This document shows, one piece after another, positions 1 to 10,740 of a DNA stretch of 64,000 nucleotides. Each line of letters starts with the position of its first letter. The stretch's first letter is position 1. The stretch covers positions 124,001 through 188,000 of the forward strand of contig JAGFBZ010000728.1 of the NCBI GenBank assembly GCA_018398805.1, given 5' to 3'. Source of the DNA: Hirundichthys speculiger (Eukaryota > Chordata > Actinopteri > Beloniformes > Exocoetidae). A program made the position numbers and the translations under genes. The notes beneath the pieces were generated by a model, which made no database searches, had not been told where the DNA came from, and saw nothing but the letters and a program-made list of their open reading frames with translations.

Positions 1-484
1 ATTTAGTCTTTGCTTCTCTTTTCATTTTTCTTTGAAAGTTCGTTTGATCTTATACATGATTCCTGTCTTAACTTTCTTTGTTGTTCTGCTCTAATTGTCC
101 AAACACAGTTTCTTAGACTTCATGTGTGTAAAAAGAAATAAAAAAGAATCAGAAGTGTGTTTTTCTTTGGTTGCTTGTCTGTTGTTTCTCCGTTCGGACC
201 TTTGTTCTTCAACGCCTCGCGTCGCCTGCTGGTTTATGTTTTTTGGACGTCCGACTCCTCGTGCATCTTCGGTCAAACTCCTGCAACAGTTTTCACGGTT
301 TAGTCGACAGTGAAATTACAAGTTCCCAAGAGTTTGGCTGTGTGGTTTTTACATGGAGGCTCCATTAAGAGCCAAACATTGTTAGTTCAGCATCTGCAGC
401 AAGACGTAAAAGTTTCAGACAACAGCTGCACGTTGCTGGGCAACAAAAGGAGAACAAAACACTCTGCTAAATAACATTACATTG
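1..484. other. Non-coding, nothing recognised
   Basis: AT-rich sequence with only short open frames on both strands and no recognisable protein motif. It ends at the target duplication of the first hAT element. Confidence 0.5.
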
Positions 485-1389
485 CTCTGCAGTAGGGTTG
501 GAACGGTTACCGCTATTACGGTAAAGTGCGGTAAAATTTTACGATTACCGTTTATGTTTGACTTCATCTCAATATCGCGGTCGATTACCCGGTAATATTA
601 GTGTCATTCAAGTCTTCGAGCAACTCAAGACTGTGTCTCACGTGAATATGTAGCTTGTAACATCTGCATCATAACGTTAGCATGGCAGAAAGTGGTGATA
701 CCACACAGGACATTGAAAAATGACCGGAACGATGTTCTTCTGATGCAGTTAAAATATTTATTTATTCCATTAACTGATCCGACAACCATAACGCCCGCAG
801 TTAGCGCCACAGTGGTCAAAAACCTTTTATCCTTCCGGGTCAAACACCTAACCAATAACAGGCAGCTACCTTTATACCTGACCCTCAGGTAACAACACAG
901 CGACACCCACAGACACACAGAGTGAACTACAATTCAGAACAGCGGCGGAGCGTCAGGGGGGACTGGGGGGACGGTACTCCCCCAGCCCGGGCCCTGGGGG
1001 GCCCGGTGAAAGACGAAGAAACAGGCGCTTTCCTAATTGTCTATTACACTTTGCACATCCGTGGGTTCAACAATTTCTGCGCGAAATGCATCGCTCTTCG
1101 TCTGAGGTTATATATAGGTTGCTCCAGCCAGAATAAATCATGGTTGGTCAAAAAATTTAAGACTGACTTTGGTCATGAAAGTTTATTCAACACAGTGAAT
1201 TAAATGTTGTGCTGCATGGCTGGCTTCATGTTCACTCTCACAGTTAACTTTACAATGTGCAAAGTTACAAGATCTCCAAATGTATTTTGGGTAAAATCGT
1301 CATCAACAGCCGTCCATCAGCATCATCATTAATCACTAGTCAACAGAGTCAACGCGGTGGAGGCTGGTGGATCAAAGACTAATGTAATT

Positions 1390-1647
1390 ATGAGTTGCAG
1401 TTCATATAAACATAAAAGTGGAGCGACAAAAAGCAAAGAAAAGGAAAAAAGAGCGCAGGAGAAAACGAAACTTAAAAAGCTGGACACGTATTTTGTTCGT
1501 CCCAATCCTGGAGATGAAGCTGACATTGTTGGCAGCGAGTCAAGCCCGCAAAATGTGGCACCACGGTCAGGGAGCCAGATTCACAGGTACAATTTCTCAC
1601 AATCACTGACACTGAAAACAATACGCGAGTTAGTTGTAAACTGCTAA
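1390..1647 (+). pseudogene. hAT-Tip100-type transposase, N-terminal fragment
   Basis: From the ATG at 1390 the frame gives a lysine-rich start (SYKHKSGATKSKEKEKRAQE) followed by KLKKLDTYFVRPNPGDEAD. This order, a KSGA/K-rich segment then a short 'LDxYF' motif, is typical of the N terminus of Tip100/ZMYM1-like hAT transposases. The frame stops at 1647 at about 86 residues, whereas the family is usually 600-900 residues. The zinc finger, DDE core and dimerisation domain are absent. It could also be a first exon that has lost its downstream exons. It lies inside the 940-2356 element, which supports a transposon origin. Not expected to be functional. Confidence 0.65.
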
Positions 1648-1675
1648 TGTGGTTGTTATCGGAGTAGCTCGGCCG

Positions 1676-1800
1676 CCTAACGTTATAATTAGGGACCAGG
1701 TAGCCTAACGTTATTATTAGGGGCCAGGTAGCCTAACGTTATTATTAGGGGCCAGGTAGCCTAACGTTATTATTAGGGACCAGATAGTCTAATGTTATTG
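1676..1800. repeat. 28-bp tandem repeat inside nested hAT
   Basis: The motif CCTAACGTTATTATTAGGGG recurs with a constant 28-bp period, with anchors at 1676, 1704, 1732, 1760 and a diverged fifth at 1788. A further single diverged unit with its downstream flank (the 'ggtttgttagactt' stretch) recurs near 2088-2160, indicating a segmental duplication as well. Confidence 0.85.
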
Positions 1801-2426
1801 TTCTCATGGTTTGTTAGACTTAATGTCGGTTTTGTCGGGTTACGCCAGCAAGCACAAGATGATGAGCTCGTCGTATAACCTTTCAATAGTGGTGAGTACT
1901 TCTGCTATTTTATATTGAATCTATGTTTGTATGTGAACGTGTGGGCCGCTGTGCCAATTTTACAAAATGTTCCCACTATTGATACAGTAACTGTGCTCTT
2001 CTTAGTTGAAGTTGCTTGTTAAAGTGGGTGTCAGAATGATGATGTAGCTACCTGTGGTGCTGAACTGCTTTCACTTTGTGTTGTTATATTATTAGGGGCC
2101 AGGTAGCCTAATGTTTTTGTTGTTCTCTTGGTTTGTTAGACTTCATGACGGTTTGATTAATTTCAAAATGACATGGTCGCTCTTCGTGGTGTTGATCTCT
2201 TCCTCAAATGCTTTAAGCTATGTGTCAAAAATGTAGTAATGCTTGTAAGCCCCGCTGTTGCGGGCGTACGTATGTTGTAATCACAAGCTTTATTGGGTTT
2301 AAAGGGCCCGGTCATGTGCCCCGCCCCCGGCCCGGCAGTGACATGTTCCGCTACTGATTCAGAACAACATATTTGGCTCCTAAACAACTGTTTCTTTATT
2401 TGCACATTTATACGTATTTAAGGTTC

Positions 2427-2948
2427 TGTCGTGGTCTGGGGCGGCCATGATGGCCATTTTGATTTCTTTTATGTTCTGTGTTAAGTTGGCGTCAATCCGT
2501 GTCTTTTGTGTTACCTGTTTCCTGTTTTTACATTGAAGGTCTGTCTTGTCTCCATTGTTTTCAGCTTTGCTTCCTTCCTCTTGTTATCCTGATTGTCTGC
2601 ACCTGTCTCTCGTTTGTTCACCTGTAGATTTAAGTCTTCAGTTCCGTGGGTTTCTCAGCCAGTTTGTTTTCGCTCTTGTGTCAGTAAATCTCTTTCTTGT
2701 TTCTGTTTTTTAGCCTGGGTTACTTTTGTAGAATTTTTGGTTTATTTTAGATTTTGTCTTTTTTTTCCCCTTTTGGACTGCTTTTGTGGATTTTTGGTTT
2801 TATTTTGGACTTTGTGTTTTTTCCTTCCTGGTGGATTACTTTTGGGGATTTTTTGTAGTGTACTTGGACTTTTGGTTTTTGTTTTTATTGAATAAATACT
2901 TTTTTTGCACTCAGCGCCTGGGTCCTTCATTCTGCCTCACACCTGACA
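2427..2948 (+). mobile_element. Solo LTR of an LTR retrotransposon
   Basis: A 522-bp insertion starts TGTCGTGGTCTGG and ends CACACCTGACA, with short inverted TGTC/GACA ends. It is flanked by a perfect 5-bp duplication ggttc (2422-2426, 2949-2953). The related hAT at 40.3 kb shows the empty site. AATAAA at about 2890 suits a 3' processing signal in plus orientation. No internal retroelement coding sequence is present, so this is a recombined solo LTR. The superfamily (Gypsy, Pao or other) cannot be decided here. Confidence 0.85.
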
Positions 2949-3363
2949 GGTTCAGCTTAAACTCCAAAGTTTATTTCATTTGAACTGGCACTATAATTTT
3001 TGTTCCTGATAATTGTTTGCATATTTTGACCTACTTTGGTTGTTAAAGTGTTTATTTAAATTTGCACCAGACAAATAAGCTTTGTTCCTGTTACCTTTTT
3101 TGTTCATTTAAAATAAAACCTCTTTCTGTGCCAGTTGTTTGCCCTTTTAATGTGAAAGTTTCATTTTGATAAGATTTTGGTTTCTGATGTTTCAATATGA
3201 CAAGAAAATCACAAGAATTTTGTGAAATTATTAAAATGTATGTTTTTTTTTTTTTTTTTTAGACATTTGTACAGCAATTAAGAATATCGCGATAATATCG
3301 TAAACCATGATAATTTGGTCACTATAATTGCGATATCACATTTTCCATATCGTTACATCCCTA

Positions 3364-4576
3364 ATCTGCAGTGGTGCTTTGCAGAATCTAACTGCTACAC
3401 GTCGACAGTGGTTTTTTAGTTTAAGTATTGACAGATATCTAATTACCATGGTTCTGCATGTGTCTCACTTTTATCCATTTCCTCTGCTTTTTGTTGCTTG
3501 CGTTGTTATTTTTTTTCTCCCTTCCCTATATCATTTGTAGCGTGTTCAAAATACGCCGTAATGCAAAATATTGCAGCATTAAACGAGTGAACCTGCACTT
3601 TAAGACCAACAGAAAGGATATACGAGTGATATGGGAAATGCAGTTAAATCTAATTTCTGTTGGTGGATGCTAGCATTTGCATACATAGTGGCAGAGTAAT
3701 TTCAAAGGCAACATGAAGCTTTAAGAGATAAAACAAGAATAACAGCTAATCCTCAAAAAAAAAAAAAAAAAAAAAAGAAAAATATATTCAGCCTACAGAA
3801 TCAAAGCAGGTGTCCTGAATCAAGAGGCAGCAAATGAATTTGTGTCTAAAATAAGTGCAAAATCATCACAGGAATCAGAGCGAACACACGGGGAAAAAGC
3901 ATCAAAAAGTGGTTTACGGACAAATCATAAAAAAAAACTTTCAAGTTTGCCTGAAGGTGACAGGCCTGCTCCTATTGTTCCATCCAGAAACCAGGGTGGG
4001 TTTGTTGCCCTTGACCAAGTTCAGCACGGCTCATTCAGATCCTTTTAATAACTCTGCAATTGACTTCAAATTAACCAGAACCCGTTATAGAACAGAAATT
4101 TCCCCTGTTGTGTATGAAAGGGTGTCACTGAATATTTAGCTTTTTGAGTTCCCTCTCTCTCTCTCCCTCCCCTTGATCATCCTCTCTTCCTTTCTCTTGA
4201 TGATAAAAGGGCTCTTTTTAAGGAGAACAGAAAGCTTGTCAGGATTTGGCCAGCTGGAGAAAGTCATTTGAGGCCCAAATTGATGTGTTCAGGGCTCTCA
4301 ATAGTATCTCCCCAGTCGTGGGGGGGCGGTGTGGAGGGAGACGTGGAGGCCTGGATATTGTCGCTCGTAAAAGGCTCTTTATTTTAAGTTGGGAAATGAG
4401 CAGCACTGTTTCTGAGCAGCGCGACATTAAGTGATTCTGCAACAGTATCACCTGATGATACTCGGAGTCGAATCAAGGGTTAAAAATCACAGACATTTTA
4501 TTGACGGACAACATCTTTCTCACGTTATATGTGATCTCTATGCCCTCTTAAATGCCGTCAGAACCAAGAAAATAAA
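3364..4576. other. Non-coding, simple tracts
   Basis: Contains a poly-A tract (about 3756-3776), a CT-rich run (about 4152-4168) and a short G-rich run near 4320. I see no gene. The overlapping short frames at 3842-4139 resemble no known family. Confidence 0.5.
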
Positions 4577-4584
4577 TACAAAAC

Positions 4585-5716
4585 TAGGGCTGGGCAACGA
4601 TTAAAAATTTAAATCGTGATTAATCGCATTATTTCTCTGATTAATCACGATTAATTGCGTTGTATAGGCAAAATCAAATAATTCAAAAGTAGTGTAAAAT
4701 GCACTTTTATTTAAATGTTCTGCTGCCACATGAACTAAAGTGTCATAACATTTGTTATTCAAACACTTTTAACATCAGCACTTGTCAGTAACACATATTT
4801 AGTGTAAATCTCTTAATCTTAAAAAATGTAAAATAAAATAAAACTTATTGCCACTGCCAGGGCATTAATGTCATCCTGTTTTTATTTAAAAAAAAAAAAA
4901 AAAAAAAGTCTACAACAAAATCCAACAAAATGATAGTGGCTCAGCACAATCAGAACATTAAAACAGGTAATTTCTGAGGCAACAGCAGAAACTTTTAACG
5001 GGGAGTTCAACTTGTCAGTTGTTACAAATAACCTTGTTTCTGTTGAATCCTCCGTCTGGGAGAACTTTAAAATGAAAATGTCCATGTTAAAGTTCAGTAA
5101 CTTACCAATATGTGTATCATTCATTCTTTACATTTTCAATTGTCAATCAAAAATTTAAAAAAAAAAATGACATTTTATTACTTTTTTTAGTTTTAAATCT
5201 AACACAAAAAAAAAATCCTGTTTTTTATATTTCAATTTTAGACTTGGATCAAAAATACGAAATGAAAAATTATAAAAAAATTTGTTTTATAATGGAGGAC
5301 TGGTCTCTCTGTTGTCATTACACATCTGTGCCACTAGATGGAGCTGCACTGCAGTAACCAGCTAGAGAACAGCAGGACAGTGAACACATGGAGCAGATCT
5401 GATGGAACATGGAGGAATGACGTGAAAGTTTTGTTGCAGTCCAGAATTTTCTTTTTTTTTCAGACAGAATTGTTAATATTGCTACCTGAGTTGCTACCTG
5501 AACTGTAAAGTTCACGGATTTTTACCGTTCTCCGTGTCTGTTTTAGCAGACATGCTGTTTACCTGCCGACTGTCTTCCGGTTCCGCAGCAGCCAGTAACA
5601 GACTTCAAAAAACAAAAGCATGTGATCAACATGCGTTAATGCGCGATAAAATAAATGTTAGCGTTAATAAATTAATGCGTTAACTCGATAATAACGCGTT
5701 AACTTGCCCAGCCCTA
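4585..5716 (+). mobile_element. Non-autonomous hAT, TAGGGCTGGGCAA family, copy 1
   Basis: Starts TAGGGCTGGGCAACGATTAA and ends TTGCCCAGCCCTA, flanked by a perfect 8-bp duplication tacaaaac (4577-4584, 5717-5724). The subterminal regions are full of TTAATCGCGATTAATCG-like motifs at the left and GCGTTAA motifs at the right. No transposase remains in its 1,132 bp. Copies lie at 15851-16894 (same orientation) and 61918-63607 (inverted). Confidence 0.92.
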
Positions 5717-5724
5717 TACAAAAC

Positions 5725-7083
5725 TAAAATAAACTTCAAAAAAGATTAAAGGGCTTACATTAATAAAAACAGAAATACCCGAGACTAATAAATAAGCAAA
5801 CACTGAAAAATTAAAAGCTTAATTGGCTTCACAGTCACATGGCATTCACATGAATTTACAACAATGAAAAGTAAATAAAAATGTACCTCATTGGACACAT
5901 TAACTCCAAGGAAATAAAAACGCAGCTTCTTCTTCTTCTTGAAAAAATAACTCAATTACAAGCACACCTCGTCTCTCGCAGACAGCGCAGGTACAGTGTC
6001 TCGTGTGGCTCTTGGAGTGCAACAAAATTAAATCTCCTGAGAAACATAGTGACCCAGCGGAAACAAAAAATTGGTTCCTCCCTTATTTATTTTAATTTAA
6101 ACCAAAATGCATGAAATGTATTTATATGAATTTACTGATGATTATAACCCATTTGTATGAACATTTTGTGATATAGTAAATGGTATTTATTAACCCTTTA
6201 ACTGAGTATGAAGTTATGAGCTTTGCCTCTGATGGCAGCTACGCCTGATATCTCAACAGCTGAAAAGTCGTTGGCCGTCCTGCGTCACGTGCAGTTTTTA
6301 TTTGCCAGGAGCGCGCATGCAGATTCGGTCCCCAGAAGTTATAAAAGTCAGGGCTGCGCACGAACGCCATCCATCATGTTGACAGGGCGTGAGCGGGCTA
6401 CACGGACATGAATCCACACAAACAGACGGGCTGAGCCGGATTCCCTGGACCATGACTGGGAGGGGGAGGGGCTTCAGAGAGGCATTTCCTCCTGCAGGAT
6501 CTTTATATGCAGATTGTGTGCCCAGCTGTAATTTTCTATGGGGGAATCTGTGCGTTTGTTTACGCAGGTGTCAGTCTGAGATTTTGTATTAAAATGGCAG
6601 TAATTTGTTCCCGCCGCTGCTCTCTGTTGTGCAGCTGTGATCCGTAAGATTCGGGCTGAGCTGTCAGTCTGCTAATCTCCCCCAGTAGAAATACAGCTCG
6701 GGAAATGTCATCCGAACATCCAGAATTGTGTTTACGCTCGCTGCAGGTTCCGTGGCGTCTAATTTGACAAGTCATTATCACCCCTGCTTCCCTCCCTGCT
6801 CCGCCTTGCAGCCCAAGACACGAGAATGAAGAGGAGGAGGAAGAGGACGAGAAAGACAACGGCATTAATTTCCACTCTGCTTCCGATAATCAGCTAAACC
6901 CAAAACCTGAGATCGTATACTGAGGATTACTGCTAGTTTCGTTCATTTCAATCGGCTGGTGAAGTGTCTGAAAAACATGATATATATCTGATATTTACAT
7001 GATATTTACCTTTTTATATAAAGTTTAACAACGACTTAACTGTTGAAAGGCCTGACAGTTTAGGCCTTTGTTGGGTTCATCAA
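5725..7083. other. Non-coding, nothing recognised
   Basis: Short frames occur on both strands, including 6560-6865 minus with a serine-run start, but none shows a domain. I see no repeats with clear ends. Confidence 0.5.
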
Positions 7084-7440
7084 GTTTTTTTTTTTTTTTC
7101 GTAAATCTTTTTATTAACATTTTGGCAGTTTACAAGGTAATATAAAAATATAAAAAAATAGAAATACAAAAACATCAAAATCAACACCATCTAGTATAGG
7201 CAATTATAACCTTAAACCCATTTCCCACCCACATCACAGTTGCATAGCTGCACATAAAAAAATAAAAATAAATAAATAAATACATAAATAAATAAAATAA
7301 AATAAATAAATAAATAAAAAATTAATATGAGAGAAGAAGGAATAAACATAAAATAAATAAATAAATACATAAGAGTCTACTACCATTATAGCTTCGATAA
7401 ATTGAACAAAAATGACAATGTAACACGACAATACTATCCA
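7084..7440 (-). mobile_element. Probable retroposed LINE 3' end (minus), poly-A tail
   Basis: A T run of about 14 (7085-7098) is followed by sequence whose reverse complement reads as AT-rich 3' UTR with an AATAAAA signal just before the A tail. An internal AAATA/AAATAA-rich microsatellite follows (about 7256-7320). This fits a retroposed 3' end on the minus strand, L1-like or a processed transcript. I could not find a matching target duplication, so the 5' limit is uncertain. Confidence 0.4.
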
Positions 7441-7862
7441 AATTGGGAATCGAGTTTGTTTTTGCCTGAATATGTGAGAATGACCTTAAGGACACATTCC
7501 CACACTTACAAATTTGGAAGATCCGAAATTAAGAGAAACAGGGAGTAATATCCTGTGTTCGGTCCTTATCAAAAGACCTCAGATGATTATCGTCCAAAGG
7601 GAAAAACATGTCAAACAATTGCCAAAGAAATCATGATTGATTCCAAGTTTGTCTGAAATTAGATCTGGCTATGACTATAAAAAAAACTGTCTCTTGATGT
7701 ACGTCCTTGTTCTTCTCACCAGTTCGATTTCAGAAGATCCCAGACGCTGCGCAAGTCTGTATTAAGCTTCTTTTTTGTAAATAAACTTTATATGCATTTA
7801 AACCACCACTTTTTTGACACGCTGAAGACACACAGTGAAGACTGAGAGAAGACTCCGAAACA
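7441..7862. other. Non-coding, nothing recognised
   Basis: May be the remaining 5' part of the retroposed sequence on its left. I see no motif that decides this. Confidence 0.4.
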
Positions 7863-7870
7863 CCTCTACG

Positions 7871-8036
7871 CAGGGCCGTCGCAAGGGGGGGGCGAAGGGG
7901 GCGGTCGCCCAGGGCCCCGCGCTGTGACGTACCTATGACGGGCCTCACACTTGACCAATAGGTCAATAGTTTATCCTGAAAAGGGCCTCGCATCTCAAGT
8001 CTGCCTCGGGCCCCGCCCCCCCTTGCGACGGCCCTG
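7871..8036. mobile_element. 166-bp hAT MITE
   Basis: Near-perfect terminal inverted repeats, CAGGGCCGTCGCAAGG at the left and CCTTGCGACGGCCCTG at the right. They are flanked by a perfect 8-bp duplication cctctacg (7863-7870, 8037-8044). GC-rich, with GGGCCC segments. Too short to encode anything, so a deletion derivative. Confidence 0.93.
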
Positions 8037-8271
8037 CCTCTACGGCAGAAACTAATCTGCTTCAGGTGTCCCTATAAACGTCACGCTTTTCAAAGAAAGT
8101 AATTTCGTTAGACCCGCTTAAGTTTTTAGACCTCGTGGAGAAGGTTCTTCGCTGTTTCGTGAAAAGCAGCAGCTGGTAGGACTGAGAAAAGCATTTGGAT
8201 CTCCACATCCTCAGGCCCACAGCAGTGCAAGCAGTGACGAGGACATGGGAGCAATGGGAACTCTGTAATTA

Positions 8272-8907
8272 AAATAAATGTATTTTATTTTATTTAACCT
8301 TTATTTAACCAGGAATAATCCCATTGAGATTCAGAATCTCTTTTGCAAGGGGGTCCTGGCCAAGAAAGCAGCACAGTACATCCACATTTAGACAACATCA
8401 ACAACAAACATAAAAACAGCTAAAACAATACAGCAAATCATATCAATACATTATAATCACTAGCTGCGTTCGGTGAGAGAACATGAGCATTCATTAGTCA
8501 AATAGTCCCTGATCCTGGCTTTAAAATCTTCCATACTTGGGAGGTAATCCAATTTAAGATGACTCTGTAATTTATACCAGGACGTGGGTGCGAATGCTTT
8601 GAAGGCACTTTCCCCAAAGACAGTCCGTGTACGAGGAATAGTATACATTATCAATCCCCCGTGCCTGAGACTAGAGCTTCTGGTGTTGACTTTAGGAACC
8701 AAGAGAGAACACAAATAAGGAGGCAAGTCACACAGGATGGCCTTATAAAGGAAACAATACCAGTGTTCCCATCTACGATTGTACAAAGAAGGCCAGCCAA
8801 CACTCTCATAAAGACGACAGTGATGAGTACGAAAACCTAAATAAATAAATGCAGGTTCCGTTATACAGTAAGTCATTGCTGAAAGTAATTCTCCGTGTTC
8901 TTTTATC
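8272..8907 (-). mobile_element. 5'-truncated LINE (L2/CR1/Rex-like), 3' end
   Basis: On the minus strand a reverse-transcriptase C terminus (8460-8907) is followed by a 3' UTR containing the fish-LINE signature 'caggaataatcccattgaga' at 8311-8330 in plus sense, and then AT-rich sequence near 8272. The clade is inferred from the protein tail only. The 5' side is interrupted by the hAT at 8909-9557. Confidence 0.7.
8460..8907 (-). pseudogene. LINE reverse transcriptase, C-terminal fragment
   Basis: The minus-strand frame contains RTHHCRLYESVGWPSLYNRR, then HWYCFLYKAILCDLPPYLCS, then VPRTRT-like 'TIPRTRTVFGESAFKAFAPT' and a terminal 'WYKLQSHLKLDYLPSMEDFK' stretch. This is the arrangement found after the RT palm in many fish LINEs of the L2/CR1/Rex group (RTH..., P-YL..., R.R...G.SAF..., W..L). 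The catalytic RT motifs and endonuclease are missing. The stop codon at 8460 looks like the natural end of ORF2. As a 5'-truncated copy it is non-functional. Confidence 0.7.
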
Positions 8908-9007
8908 GCAGGGGTGTCAGACTCATTTTCACTGAGGGCCACATCAGCATCGTGGTTGCTGTCGGAGGGTAAAACCTGCTTTGGCACAGGTGATCTTTAC
9001 AGAGTCC

Positions 9008-9021
9008 GTTGCCATGGTAAC
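9008..9021. promoter_or_regulatory. RFX-type X-box palindrome in hAT copy
   Basis: GTTGCCATGGTAAC matches the palindromic RFX-factor X-box (GTTRCCATGGYAAC). It sits in the centre of a 38-bp near-perfect palindrome (8996-9033) with one mismatched pair. The same site is kept in the related copy at 59573-59586. Confidence 0.6.
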
Positions 9022-9035
9022 GGACTCTGTAAACA

Positions 9036-9272
9036 TCACTCAGAGTGTCCATTACCTTGGTTTCTTTGTTTTTCTTGTAGGTTAAATTTAGCATACTCAG
9101 CTCCGTGTTTGCTGTCAAAACGCCGACGTAGATTAGACTCTTTCATGACTGACACCGCCTCATAAAACAAAAGACGTACTGTTTTTTTCAGCTTGGGGTA
9201 CAAACTTGTAATCGTTTTCCCGCCGTTCATGAAACTGCCTTCGTTGTGCACAGTTTCTCTTTTCTTGGACAT
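9036..9272 (-). pseudogene. hAT (Charlie/GTF2IRD2-like) transposase N terminus
   Basis: The frame starts MSKKRETVHNEGSF and later reads YEAVSVMKESNLRRRFDSKH, then GAEYAKFNLQEKQR. The MSKKRK-type start and the 'NLRRHYxxKH...Y' segment (second half of the BED-like finger) are typical of Charlie-type hAT transposases. The first zinc-ligand pair is not evident and the frame ends after about 78 residues against about 600 for the family. It is one of three decayed copies of the same exon (compare 20753-20935). Confidence 0.6.
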
Positions 9273-9557
9273 GTTAAGGCTAGTTTGTAGAGGTTTTTCT
9301 GAAGTCCATCAGTTCTAAAAATTGTCTCGATGTCTTGCTCATGGTGAGATACTGTTATCTTTGTGGTTGACGACGAAATGCATTGTGGGAGATGTAGTTT
9401 ATTGTCAATATTCGCGGTATTATAGCGACGTAAGCTTATTTTAAGTCTTAACATTTTGGTTTAAAATTTAAGCCAATAATGAACAAGCTCTCGAGGGCCA
9501 CATAAAATGACATGGCGGGCCACATTTGGCCCACGGGCCTTGTGTTTGACACATGTG

Positions 9558-10740
9558 TTTTATCTGGTGCCATTGACGAAGACTATGAAAAAAGGTCAAT
9601 TAAAGAGTTTAATACAATCATGAAATACAAAGATTCAATATGCCATCCAGAATATTTTAAATGGCCGATGGTTCACTTCCTTGACACCACAAAGAGATGC
9701 CAGGGAAATGCACACCGATGTCAAATCGTCCTCAGTTCTTAGAAGATCCATTGGAAGCTGATCCTTGGTTCTTCTGAGTTTATTGCTCTTTGTCTTCGAG
9801 TCCAGATGGTAAACAGCTCTGAATCGCAGGTCCAGGCACATGTGGATGCTTTGTTTGTCTTGGAAATTAGATGTCCCTCAAATGTTTTTATCTATGCTGT
9901 TGGAGGTCGGGGAGGATGTTACAGTCATTTAAGTCATAAAACCTAAAACAGCCACTGAGGAACTCACTGTCATAAAAGGAGACAGCATTCCTTCATGTCA
10001 TAAAGTTTAGTTTTAACAGTTAAACATTCCTCAGATAATTTTAATCCTAACATTGCAAAAGACCTTTGAGCATCTGAGGAAGTTCTCTCAGCCCCTGCAG
10101 AGCAACCCGTAAAAGCTTGATTCATGTGCGACGCCTCTCGTCAGAATATCACTGCCACTTCAAATATCAGCCATCAACTCGCCCAGGAAGACACAGCCAA
10201 GTGAAACAATCAGTACCCCTCTTTTAATCATATGTTTTTCTGTTTGTTTGTGTGCCGCGTCCGTGCCAGATAGAAAAACATGGTATTTGTTTAATAAACT
10301 AAACTTTATTGCATGTAAGAATGCAGTCTTCTTTTATGACCGTGAGTTCCTCAGCTTTAGGTTTTATGAATTAAACGACTGGAACATCCTCCCCGACCCC
10401 CAACAGTCTGTGACAGCATAGATAAATGCATTTAGGGACATTCCATTCCTGGACTGTGGACTGAAGAGCTGTTTACTGTCTGGACTCGAAGACAAAGAGC
10501 CATAAAACTCAGAAGAACAACGATCCGCCTTTTGTGTGACTATAAGAACGGACACAATCTGATATTCTGTGTGCATTTCCCTGGCATCTCTTTGTGGTGT
10601 CAGGGAGATGTACCATCGGCTGATTAAGATATTCTCCATGGCATATTAAATCTTTGTATTTCATGATTGTATTTAATTGACCTTTGTTTCTAGTCTCGTC
10701 AATGACACCAGATAAAAGAACATGGAGAATTACTTTCAAA
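9558..10740. repeat. Large imperfect inverted repeat
   Basis: The left arm (about 9558-10040) matches the reverse complement of the right arm (about 10265-10740), with a spacer of about 225 bp. Shared landmarks, read on the plus strand at the left and the minus strand at the right, include 'ttttatctggtg(c/t)cattgacga', 'ccacaaagagatgccaggga' and 'gaggatgtt(a/c)cagtc(a/g)'. The left-arm match continues to about 8880 across the inserted hAT (8909-9557), so the hAT arrived after the arms formed. Confidence 0.7.

Larger units (their letters stand above)
940..2356 (+). mobile_element. Nested hAT (Tip100/Zaphod-like), deletion derivative
   Basis: Inserted in the first hAT. Its ends are CAGCGGCGGA and TCCGCTACTG, and it is flanked by a perfect 8-bp duplication attcagaa (932-939 and 2357-2364). 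The related copy at 39.5 kb has the uninterrupted site. GC-rich GGGCCC-containing subterminal sequence lies at both ends. It encodes only an N-terminal transposase fragment (1390-1647) and carries a 28-bp tandem repeat at 1676-1800, so it is non-autonomous. Confidence 0.88.
493..3363 (+). mobile_element. hAT transposon, family with TAGGG(T/A)TGGA ends, copy 1
   Basis: The element starts TAGGGTTGGAACGGTTACCG and ends CATATCGTTACATCCCTA. It is flanked by near-identical 8-bp duplications, ctctgcag (485-492) and atctgcag (3364-3371), which is the hAT signature. A second copy at 39517-40707 shares the interior and defines two later insertions here: a hAT at 940-2356 and a solo LTR at 2427-2948. 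The ATG at 680 corresponds to the transposase start in copy 2, but the frame closes after about a dozen codons, so no functional transposase remains. Poly-T at 3243-3260 lies near the right end. Confidence 0.85.
8909..9557 (-). mobile_element. hAT transposon, CAGGGGTGTCAGACTC family, copy 1
   Basis: Begins CAGGGGTGTCAGACTC and ends GTGTTTGACACATGTG, flanked by 8-bp duplications ttttatcg (8901-8908) and ttttatct (9558-9565). Subterminal GGGCCACAT and GGCCCACGGGCC motifs are shared with copies at 20482-21137 and 59338-60100. It contains a transposase N-terminal fragment on the minus strand and a palindromic X-box. Confidence 0.88.
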
